Shown here: piece by piece, positions 25,728 to 36,348 of the stretch
Layout: every line of letters begins with the position of its first letter
Numbering within the stretch: position 1 is the stretch's first letter
NCBI GenBank assembly: GCA_963082875.1
Contig: OY720099.1
Location: 1,984,001-2,048,000, forward strand
Origin: Corella eumyota
Taxonomy: Eukaryota; Chordata; Ascidiacea; Phlebobranchia; Corellidae
Length of the DNA stretch: 64,000 nt
Direction: 5' to 3'
The notes under the pieces: generated by a model
The model's input: the letters and a program-made list of their open reading frames with translations, nothing else
What the model was told of the DNA's origin: nothing
Database searches by the model: none
Program-made: the position numbers and the translations under genes

Positions 25728-26554
25728 TTTAATAAACGCAAAAAAAAACTTAAAATAAAGTCTGACTTTCTCTAATAACTGTTTTGTTTCTTCACCTTAT
25801 TTCAGGTGTTTGCGAAAATAACTAACACTTACTACTAAATCTCACTTACCCTACTTAACTTCTTTTTGTAATATCGCCAAGGGGGGGAAATAGCAGCAGA
25901 TAATAGCCCTCATTTGCGTCTATATTACAGTCAGCATAGCATGCAAGGGCGGCGCACATTGCCGAAAATTCACTGGATTATACGGCATAAAGCAATTACC
26001 AAAGATGAAGCAAGTGAACGCCCATAATATACGTACGAACGTTGTTATTAATTATTTTAAGTGGCGACTAAATTAGACATAAACAATGAAAATATGGCGG
26101 ACCACACATGGCCATATATTCTACTTTACCCTATAATTAAAGGGGTCAGTAGAACACATTATGTAATCGCAATTTTTCACACTTCTTCGCGCATATATTT
26201 AAAAAAAAATCTAGATTTAAATATTTAGAAACTAATAAATACCAATAAGTGTCAGTTTAAATATTAAATGGCAATCCAAATTTTAATATAATTTTAATAA
26301 TAATAAAAATTAATACAAAAGTTTAACGCAGATTATTATTAATTAAATATATTTAATTGTAAAATAACATTTAAAGCTTGTTTTAAGAAAAAAATAATTA
26401 AATAAAAAAATTAAATATTAAAAACTCAAAAACAAAAAATGTAACATAGTATATATTTGGTATATATATTAAAATAATTCATACTTAACTTTCTTAAATG
26501 TACTTTTGCTTGAGAACCAGATCTGAAATATAGCTTTAATATTTTTATCTTCTT
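25728..26554. other. Spacer upstream of the small membrane protein gene
   Basis: Promoter side of the gene at 25054-25727 and downstream flank of the gene at 26555-28284. The first 350 bases are relatively GC-rich and mixed in composition (including a gggggg run near 25881); the rest is extremely AT-rich. No gene seen. Confidence 0.4.
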
Positions 26555-28284
26555 TTAATGTAAAAAATGTGGTTTGTAAACAAATGTGTCCTCCACATTA
26601 AAATCTGGCATTTTAAAGTCTCCAGACACAACATGTTCTAAAATAAATAAAATATATATTTTACAAAGTCAAAAATTACATTTTTTTGCTAATTATAAAA
26701 ATTATTTTATGATGGTATTTACCCTTTCCAATGCTATCCAAATCAATGCTGGTTGAAGAAATATCAAGTTCTAAACCAGTTGAGTTTAAAAAACTGTTGT
26801 AAAAAAGAAAAGTTACATGTAAAGATATACACATACATTTAAAAACTATTGAATAATACATTTAGAACAATACACTTAAAAAAATTAACTAACCTTTTGT
26901 AGTGATCATTAACTTCAATGTTTTCATTATTTTTTGTGTGTAAAATATCTAATCCTGGTGAAATTGTAATTTCTTTACACTTAGTATTATTGTTATGTTT
27001 AAAGATTGGTTGTGACATCATAAAAGTATTACTAGGACTTGATAAAAATTCAGGTGGGTTCTCAAAAATATCTTGAGACAATTCATCAGGTATTTCATGT
27101 TGAAATTCATAATTATAAATATCATAATTACAGTATTGATATTTGACAGCATTATTTCTTATAACATCTTCTTGCGTATAGTCCTGTAATAACTCTTCTT
27201 CATTGTTAGAGTTTTTGTAAACAGATTGTGGTAGTAACATGGGACTTATATGTTGATTATAACTTGTTGAAGGGCTTGGGTTGGCGATTTTTAGTGTTGG
27301 AATTTCTTGGTCTTGATTAATATTGAAATCATCTTTTTCCAGAATGGACGCTGTTTGTTCAGGATGTTCATATATATCTAAATTATCTAAACATAGATGT
27401 TTTTTTAATTCGGGAAAAAACTAACACTATATATAAATTAAATTTGTATTTTTTAACATTTAAACTTACCTGAACTAGAAGAATCCAAAAAAGATTGTTT
27501 ATTTTCTTTTTCAGCATCATCTAAAATATCAAATCACATAATTTTAAAGCTTGTATTTAAAAAAAAAATAAATAACCAAAAGATACCCAATATAGTTTTA
27601 TTTTACCTGGTTTCAAGTTATTTACTGTTGCATTAACAGCATTCAAGTTTTCTATTGAAACAACATCAGATGCCAGTAAGATATTTTGATAAATTTTGTC
27701 GTTTTTGATCAAAGTCTCAGTAGAATTGGGTGGACCTAAAAATAGAAATTAAAAAAATCAGTATAGCAAAAATGTAAATCTAATTATAAAATCGGGTTTT
27801 ATAGTCGTTCTTCCTGCCCCTACTAAAAATAATTATAAAATATTATTTTTACCATTAAAAATTGATTGTTTTGTTTCATGTTTCTTCAGATTTGTAAATA
27901 ACTTGCAGTGGGATGATTTCATAAGAGAATTTGAAACATGAAACTGTGTAAAATTTTAAGATAAAAACTTAATTAAAAAATTGTTAATTTGTTGAAAAAT
28001 ATTTTAGTTAACTTATTAAAGCTACAAAAAAGCAAAGAAATTTTACCAAAACAGTAAAGTATCTTATTTCTATAGCACGTTTCTGTTATGTATACAGGTT
28101 TATTGCAGTACTAAAATTTTCAAATGCTTACAGTATTGATGGGTTGAAAAAATTTGGCTAAATTTTTGTCTTCGGTTCTTCTGTGAATTGATTTTAAACT
28201 TGGTCCTTTTAAATGTTTTCGTAGATTTGACAAAAACTTCTTTTTGGAATCTTTATCTTTTTTTCTTTTTCTTTTCACTTTCAT
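26555..28284 (-). CDS. Unknown protein with basic N-terminus and acidic, Asn-rich middle
   Basis: Seven exons, 5' to 3': 28284-28132, 27943-27853, 27735-27607, 27520-27470, 27386-26894, 26793-26723, 26637-26555 (356 aa, frame kept at every junction). The first exon is highly basic (MKVKRKRKKDKD) and ends with DKNLAKFFQP, which resembles a PCNA-interacting (PIP) box without its usual Gln. Exon 2 contains HVSNSLMKSSHCKLF. The rest is disordered-looking, rich in Asn, Ser, Asp and Glu. No domain recognised. A nuclear protein is plausible from the basic start and PIP-like motif, but this is inference only. Codon use is as AT-rich as its neighbours. Confidence 0.78.
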
Positions 28285-28949
28285 AATAATAAGTTACAGC
28301 CAGTAGCTGACCAAAAACCTTTAAAATTTGCTGTAAATGATTAAAATTACCATGTTACATTATGATATTGGTAAACATTCTGTTGTTATCTTAAATTCAA
28401 TACTGTCATTTGTCTTAATAAAACGGGTAAAATTACTATTAATAAAAAAACAGCTATTTCAAAAACAAAGGTTAAAATAGGTGCCGTATAAACTACAAGT
28501 TTTAAAATATATCGTTAACAAATAGTTATGATACAAAATTTATCCTTAATATATTTAAAATATTTATTTCTGTCTAGTTACATCCTGTTTAAACTTAAAT
28601 AAACACTAATACGGCTAATTATTTATAAAAATGTATTTTCAAAATTCAAATTTTGATGACGTCGTCTGTTGTTATGCATAATCAGCTGATTACCACGTGC
28701 GATTTAAAAAAAATAATAGAAACAATATAATTCAAAGATCTAATAAAAAATACAAAGTTTAAAACACAAATTATTTGCAAAAAATTAATGTAAATACATG
28801 TTTCATATTTTAACATCTTATTTAAGAAAAAATTACATGTTTTTGTGTTATTATCAAGACTCTATATATATCAATAGTAACTATACATATCAAAGACCCC
28901 TTCTAAGTTTGTATTGTACTGTGTCTTTTCTACAATTTTATCGTTCCTT
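28285..28949. other. Promoter-side spacer with CACGTG and TGACGTC sites
   Basis: Lies upstream of the gene at 26555-28284 and downstream of pleckstrin (stop at 28950). About 370-410 bases from the start codon is a compact cluster: TGACGTC at 28657-28663, a CAGCTG at about 28683-28688, and CACGTG at 28694-28699. These are core sites for CREB/ATF and bHLH factors. Function is inferred from the words only. Confidence 0.4.
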
Positions 28950-31900
28950 TTAGGGTTTCTTTTGTTTACATATAGGTTTAATTGCTTTAATCCATTCGTC
29001 CCTTTCTTCGTCGCTTATAGCTATAATAAGGTACAAAGTACCAGATGCTATTTTTACGCAGAACAAATGCTCAGGCGGGTCTTTGATTGCAAGAGCTAAA
29101 TTGTAAGAATATTAAGTTAATTTTTTTTGCATATATCTTTACCCTTGATGTGGAAAGTTAGAATACCCGACCTAAACATAAAGTAACATCAGTTACTCCG
29201 AACCAGTCTCGAGTTGACTTCGTCAGTTTGAAATATAATGAAGTGTAATTGCCAGATAATTATGCTGCTGATTAAGTGCTGCCTCAGCAGGAGTTCATAC
29301 CGTTTATAGCGCCTTACTCAAGGGCGCTACAGCATGAGAGCAGTGGGGATTGAACCCACAACCTTATATGGTGTAACAAGTGTTCTTACCACTACCGGAT
29401 ACGTAACACAGTAATATGTTTAAAATTAAATGTATTAGTGCCACTTACCAACTTCTGCAGCAATTTTTTCAACTAAAAACACAGTTGCACCGTACAGTGA
29501 TAAAGTGTTAATAGTTTTAGCATTTTTCTTAGTAGGATCATAATAAGAAAGTGAAGAGGGCCGTTTCTGTAGAACAAACATCCGAGCTTTCCAGGAAGGG
29601 ACCACGTGACCCTGAAAGTACAATAAAATTAAACAAATAGAAAAGCAACATTCATGTGAACAAGTCAGATACAATAACTAATATTTATTTACTAAACAAG
29701 CAAGTAACCTAAGAACATTAAGATATAAAACCTATTTTACCAAGCATTTGCTAATTGCAAATGTCACTTTAGTTAAATTCTATCCAATTGCAAAAAATAG
29801 ATAAATAAATTTGATATAACCGACTTAATACAGAAATTAGTGTTAATTATTTAGTAATTTAAAAAATAAAGCTTACCCTTTTAAATAATATTCCCCGTTT
29901 AACTATTGAGCCTTCTGGTAAGTCTTTTGGCAAACCAGAATTGTCTTTGGAAATCGACAACGTCCTAACCAAAATAAAAAACAGATTAATTTAAAGTACT
30001 GTAACAAAACATAAGCAAAGTTACTCATTCAAAGACAAAAAGCAAAAAAAACAATAGTGTTTACTAAATTATTTTTTCTACTTCCATCTATAAAAATATC
30101 AAACACAATAATAACACAAACCTTTGTTTTTCGTTTTTATTTGAGTTGATGATGTCAATGTGAGACAATGACTTTTGTTTCCTTTGATTGTTTTCTATTG
30201 TATCACGTGACATTTGATCAGTTAACTGCAACATTTATACAATAGGTTATAAATAGCATAAGGAAATACGTTGCAAAAATAAGTTTGTAAGAATTAATTA
30301 AGTAAGTTCAACGCCCTAGGATGACATTTTGGTAAAAGTCACATTTAATATTAAATTACTATAGTGCAAAGGATCCAAATTAATATTAATAGATTGACGT
30401 AGATGGTACTTATTTTTTTTATGAAATTTTTTTAAGAAATAGTAACAAGCCTTTTAATGTTAAGATAGTAAATGTTTCAAATGAGCGTGGTGTAAAATGA
30501 TACTTTGTTGCGGCTCGAACTTAAGACCTTCGAACCTGCAGCATAACCAGCACATTTAACTTACCAATCTGTAGTAATGTTGTTCGGCGAACGGTTTTTC
30601 ACATGAGTCTGACGTCAAACAATCCAGCATCCCCACCTGAAGAAGATTTTTAACTGTGACATCAGTTTCTTCACCTGAGATTCCCATATAAGTAAACATC
30701 CATCTTTGTAAGGCAACACCTAATACAAAACATTGCAATATAAATTCAAATGTAAAAAATCGTTAAAGAAATTTAAGATAATACTTCATAGCTTAGCTGT
30801 TTGCATAAATCTTATAATTTTTTATCTCAATGTTTACCTGAAAATCCTTGTGTATATCTTATTCCGTCGATTGTTTTTGCTTCTCGTTCCACCCCTCCCT
30901 CATTTTTTGACATGATCATAATCGTTTCCGCGAGATGTCGCACTTCTTTGTCGTTATTTTTGTTGTTGTTTGTTCTCGGAAAAGTTTTTGATTCAAAGAC
31001 AAGATCGTCCATACCCACCTTCAATAAACAAGTTTTAATAATAGTTTAACATCTTGGTTTATAGTTTCGGTTATTAGTAACTTAAAGCGCTTTAAAGGAC
31101 GCCATTTTGAAAAAATGAAGGTATATATATTCAATTAAGTTTAATTTATTTAAATCTTCACCAAATTAAAATTTTAAATATAAAATACTCTAGCCTTTAG
31201 TTTACTTTTACAAATACGTGCATTTTGTAGCGTATACCATGTTTAGAATGCACTATCAAATGCTACAGCGCAATTTTTCATTGTAATGTATTTACAGCAA
31301 AACTTTGTTATGCTTTTTTATCAGAGTTCAGTTAAAAGTAATTGATTGTAACGATCCCTTATTGACAACATTTAAAACACGTGACTCATACATAGTATAT
31401 GACGTCACAGCGAAAGCAAGAAAGCAACAAAATGACAACCCAATATATTTCTCAGACAAATTCGTGCGCTGACAAATTATTTTTCTACTAATTTTCGAAT
31501 TATTAATTAATTAACGATGTTAATATTACGTTCTCCGTACGCAATATAATTTAATAAGTTTTGAAATATCACGCAATTAATTGGAACAAGAAAAATGCCT
31601 AAAATAGACTGAACGTTCGTTAGCAATTTTCTAAAAATCAAATATTAAAAAAAAAATTAATTTAAGCAATATCTATTCTTTTCTTTTTTTTTCGTTAAAA
31701 AATTTCAATTTTTACTTTACCATTTTATCTGGGTCATGTCTATCAATTATATCTTGAATTCCATGTGTCCAAATTTGAAATTCTGACGACGACGCTGCCT
31801 GAATTGGGTATTCTGCCCCAGATTCTGCTACTACTTTAAACACGTGCTAAAAATAAACAACAAAAATAATTTAACTACAGAGCACAGATTTTAATATGTA

Positions 31901-32426
31901 ATATTATCCTAAATTACACTAAGTTCTGACTTTTTTACAAAAAACGCGGTAATTTTACAATAACTTATTAGTTATTTTACAATAATTTACAAAAAAACGT
32001 AAATCAAATTGTAAAACTAAACTATTTTTCCTTACTTCTCTTCCCTTGTTTGCATGGTCCTCAGCAACATCAGTATTAAGAATAGCAAATTTCAGAGGGA
32101 TTCTTCCCTGGGGAGCAATATGTTTCTGTGTCTTGTAATATCTCAACGAAGTGTCCGATAATTTAAACCAACGAGTTTTCCAATTGTGACGTACATGGCC
32201 CTTAAAATTAATTATTTTTTTAATTACAAAAAATAATTAAAAAAAATTGTAAATTAAGGTTTAAAAGTTTATATTTTTTAAACAAAAATAATAATAAATC
32301 TTAAAAATGTATTAAAATTTATTTTACATCGTTTAATAAAAAAATTATGTTTTAATGCTATAAAATACCAACCTGTTTCACTAAGAATCCTTCTAAATAA
32401 ATGTTATTCATTGATGAAATAGACAT
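28950..32426 (-). CDS. PLEK: Pleckstrin (PH-DEP-PH)
   Basis: Nine exons, 5' to 3': 32426-32373, 32200-32036, 31846-31721, 31018-30838, 30719-30565, 30225-30122, 29964-29877, 29611-29449, 29095-28950 (393 aa; human pleckstrin is 350). PH1 at about 6-113: YLEGFLVKQ, GHVRHNWKTRWFKL, SLRYYKTQ, IPLKFA, and the closing helix EFQIWTHGIQDII. DEP domain at about 130-230 (LQRWMFTYMGIS to EQHYYRL). PH2 at about 280-390: GILFKRGHVVPSWKARMF, LSYYDPTKK, and the last exon DEERDEWIKAIK. The two PH domains around a DEP and the near-identical GHxxxxWKxRxF motifs are diagnostic. Known role of the family: phosphoinositide-binding regulator of membrane and cytoskeleton, a PKC substrate in vertebrate blood cells. 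The last intron holds a SINE. Confidence 0.93.
29130..29405 (-). repeat. tRNA-derived SINE, near full-length, in the last pleckstrin intron
   Basis: Reverse-oriented copy of the SINE at 13361-13642, with the same segments in order: the B-box region (gggattgaacccac read on plus), gccttactcaagggcgctac, the tcgagttgacttcg middle, and the tail near cccttgatgtggaaa. Clear divergence between the copies shows they are not recent sisters. Confidence 0.8.
30495..30565 (-). repeat. Fragment of tRNA-like SINE head
   Basis: Plus-strand gcggctcgaacttaagacct with a following gcataaccagcac is the reverse of a tRNA-like B box and A box region. It abuts the donor of pleckstrin exon 30719-30565. Degenerate, with no cloverleaf. 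Confidence 0.4.
31378..31407. promoter_or_regulatory. Intronic cluster of E-box, AP-1 and CRE words
   Basis: Within 30 bases of pleckstrin intron 3 are CACGTG (31378-31383), overlapping TGACTCA (31382-31388), then the full CRE palindrome TGACGTCA (31400-31407). These are consensus cores for bHLH, AP-1 and CREB/ATF factors. The tight grouping in an otherwise AT-rich intron suggests an enhancer; no functional evidence. Confidence 0.4.
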
Positions 32427-34508
32427 TCGTGCTGTTTTCTTTCACAATTTCAGTTATTTTTTATTAAAAATTTAACAATTTCTTATAAAGTTCTGCAAAA
32501 AAATTAAAATACAATGTTAACAAAAATTAAAAGTGTTTATCTAGAAATTCTATTACTTTTTTACTATTCTTACTTTTAGTTTCAAATTCCTTTTCGGTTC
32601 TAACTTATTTTTCAAACTAGTAACACCACTGATAATAAATAAGTATTGCAACTTAAATTCAAATCAAATATCTGACGCGACTTTCAAACATTTATAAACT
32701 CTTACTCATTAAAGCACTTCGCCCTTATAAGGAAATAACAAATCCCAAAATGGAAAACGCATTTTCACTTGCCCTTACAGTCATAGAATAACACTATTCA
32801 TAAAAATTAAAGGCAATAATTCTCTAAAACTTTGATGTGTAATACTATAGACTTCTTATTCCTTAATGTTATTTTCATGTAGCCCTTGCTGGTGCCTTAT
32901 GTATATTTAAGTTTAATTATTTATCAAAAAATCTAGCAAATTTATTAAATATAATATCTATATATTAAAAATGTAATATCTATTTATTATAAAGAAAATT
33001 TAATCGATATTTTAATATGCAAAAAAAACACAATTTAACAACTTAATAATCCATATTTGCAAGCAATTTAAAAAATTCTGTAAGTGTTGCATTTTCAAAA
33101 CACTTTTAAAACAAACAAGCTACATTCTAACGCCTAATATCGTCCTTAGTTAATGGGGACAGAGTGTCACCTACTATATAGAGAAAACAATGAAATAGAT
33201 TTTGTTTAAAAATACCAAAACTTTGCTGATTCAGTTTTTCATGCTAAAATATAATTACTCTTTTATCCGATATAGAGCATTAGTCAGCTTCCTTTAACGC
33301 AATATGACAGAACAAGAAGGTATTGTTCCACAAACAGAACATTAATAAACCCTTATTGTTTAATCATCTAATATATTGTTAATTCTTAGTACTAATCTTG
33401 TTTATCCCAATAAATTATATTTTTTTGTTTAAGTTAGATTTTAGCTTTAAATTTAATATATAAATAAGTTTTTAACATCAAGAATTAAATTATTCCTTTA
33501 AATTTTTAAAGATTTTTTACTGTTTAAATTATCTAAGCTTTGGTGTAATATATAAATAAGTTAATAATAAGGCCGTTAAAATAAAAATCACAGAACCTGT
33601 AAAAATCCCCGCTTTATATAAAGATTACATCATTATTTAAACCTGGTTAACTTCAAAAAAAATTCCGCTAGATGGGACCAAGTGTTATTTCTCATCAATA
33701 AAAAACTAGTCAATCCAGTTTTGTTAATAACACGTTTTGTAGCGAAACACGATACCTAAATTTTCATATTTTTTATTGTACACGTTTCAAAAACAAAAAA
33801 AAATCAACAAAAAAATACAAAAAATTGTTATTTTTACAAAAAATGTTGTTGTTTTATATGACAAATATACCAAATAATAACACATTTATATGTTTTATAG
33901 GTTCTTAAAGTATTTACCATCATCTATAAAGTAGTTGTACTTTTTTTCTTTATATAAATAAATGGTATAATAAAATAACTGATGTATTGGGTCTATAAGA
34001 GTATATAGTTAGGTATACAATAGAAATATATCATAATATGACATTATGGTCAAATAGAGATTAGTAATGATATTGAAACTATACTATTTCATGAAAGTTT
34101 TTTATTTATATTGTGTGTTTTTAATTCTGTTTTAAAAAATGTTCTATTCAATATATATAGAAGTGCGTAACATACGTACTTTCGGGCCTTCTTTGATTTA
34201 TATTTTTAATAAGAAATTAAAATTAAATCTATCTTATTTTAATTTTACAGTTATTATTGATTTTAATTAAATAACGATATTTTTTTAAATTTATGTTTGA
34301 CAAAGTAAAATTAATAACCATAAGAATCTTTTTTCCGAGAAAAAAAAGAGAAAAAAAAATGAAAAAATAATGAAAACATTGTAACTAGTGCTTAATAAAC
34401 AAAGTAATTCGAAAAAGAATTTTTTGTTCTTTAATTTTTAAAAATTTAACAGAAAAAAATCTGTTTTTAAAAATTCTTGTTTTCAAGCAAAAAATCGAAA
34501 AATATTTT
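32427..34508. other. Gene-poor spacer between pleckstrin and the minus-strand sushi receptor
   Basis: About 2.1 kb, strongly AT-rich, with poly-A and poly-T runs and no reading frame I would call. Contains the pleckstrin promoter side at its left end and the 3' flank of the gene ending at 34509. Confidence 0.45.
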
Positions 34509-36348
34509 TTAAGTGGGTACTTGGTAGGGTCGACCGTACTCCCTACCAGCAGGGGGGTAACCAGGCTGCTGAAACGCCGGGTACCCCACTGCAGGCTCCT
34601 TGGGTTGCGCCCCGTACCCATACCCCACCGCAGGCTGGTCGTTAAAAACAGCGTAACCCGGATACTGGGGCGCCACCCTTTCCTCAGGGTAACTTTGCTC
34701 ATCGTACATTGCTGCGTTATCGTGCCCGTAAGGTGGGGGCTGATGACGTTGTTGACCCCCTTGGGTCCTTATTCGTTTCCCATGTTGAGGTACCGAAGGT
34801 GGAAGGCGGTCCCTACTTCCGGGTTTGGAAGACAATGGGGCATTGTGTTGGTCGCTACCACTGTAGGACTAAAAACAAAAAATTGAGAAAATATGTTTTA
34901 AAAAAAATGATAAAATTGGAACAAAAAATCATCTATATACTGATTTAAATACAAAATTGCCTAATATTTAATTAATACGTATGCACAGCTGGTTTAACTA
35001 AAATTTTCAACAAAAAATGACACAATAAAACCTCAATTGATCCTAATAAACCACAAATAGAAATTCAACTACGTAAGTCTTCAGTTTAATAATAATTAAC
35101 AACCCTAATTAAACATTTGTCTTTGATTACATAATATATTGTGACGTAATATACGTGACTATTACGTTAAACAAACACCTTTATTATATCAAACAATTAT
35201 AAATCACAGGTCACGTGAGTGTAAAGTTATTTTTAATTTTTAAAAAAAATTTTATTCTAAATACAGACATGATTTGGGCATATATTTTTTTATTTTTAAA
35301 CTTTTAGTCTTTAATTCTTTTTTATAACATACATTTTTAGTATGTAAACTGTAATATTTAAATATTATAAATGGTTTTAGAAACCCTTTGACCCAGTATC
35401 ACGTCCTTAGCATATTATAAGCAAATATAACTAAAGTTTAGAACGTATATATATGACATTTATATTAATTTTACAATAAACTAAATACATGATACTGGGA
35501 CAGGGGTTTTTTAAATGCCTTTATAACATAAAAATGTTACGGTTTACATTTTAAAATAAATTTTTCTTGAAGTTTTAACTAACTGGTGGATTGCTGCTGG
35601 CTCTTCCCTCATTTTTCCACGAGCCTCTAGAACCTCGGCCATTCGGTCTTGGCCTGTCGTCAGCACTTAGTTGTCTGTTCCCATCAAACCCAGGTCTTCT
35701 TCTACTTCCATTCTCACCCTTCGTGTCGGGGTTACCTCCAGCTTCTTGCAACTTTTTCTTTTGGTGCTGTTTGTATTTGGCGTATATTAAAGCGATCAGT
35801 ACAACTGCTGCTATGCCTCCTATTAAGGCTCCTACTATCACACCCGGGGAAACACCTAAAAATAAACATCAGATAAAACATCTTGCCCTAATTGTTTTTA
35901 TTCTTTAATATGTATAGAACATTAACTTCTGTCGTAATGATATGTTAAACTTCAAAGCTTTTTAAAAGTGTCATTGAAAGTTAACTTTCAATTTTAACAG
36001 CGTTTGAGTAATGTTTAATCTATAAATCCATCTAAACAATGACATTTATTTCAGTTGGTGACAAAATAAAGATAAAAAATTAAATATTAGGACATGTTAA
36101 TAAAATAAATAAGTGCATACTATATAAATAAACTAGTTAATACAACTATAAAAATCACATACCTTCACATTTTAGGTCCTTGGTTGGTCGCCAACCATAA
36201 ATACGTTTACAGTTAACTTCAGGATAATTAGGCGATCCGGTATCACAAGTAACTTCACATTTCGTTCCCTCACTTACGATCCAAGAATTGGAAGCACATT
36301 TTATAGATCCGCCTTCCGGAGACTTTATTGTACCCTCAAGACATTTAT
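34509..36348 (-). CDS. Sushi (CCP) single-pass receptor-like protein with Pro/Tyr-rich tail; 5' exon not found
   Basis: Three exons found: 36348-36163, 35855-35584, 34868-34509; the model is 5'-partial because exon 36348-36163 begins in phase 1. The first exon is one sushi domain, with four cysteines (CLEGT, KCASNSW, CEVTC, NCKR, ending LKCE) and the usual GW near the end. The second exon gives a membrane helix (VIVGALIGGIAAVVLIALIY) and a basic tail. A GTTAGT donor just before an in-frame stop at 35575-35580 joins in phase 0 to exon 34868-34509. Without splicing, translation would stop within a few codons. The last exon encodes a tail with PPPY and many Tyr and Pro (AMYDEQSYPEE, GYPPAGREYG). 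PPPY is a WW/NEDD4-type ligand. Domain order matches the divergent gene at 39437-41719. Confidence 0.8.

Noticed and set aside
34509-34868. Separate gene for the Pro/Tyr-rich frame
   Set aside because: It has no start of its own and joins in phase to the membrane exon at 35584 through a good donor, so it is the tail of the sushi gene.
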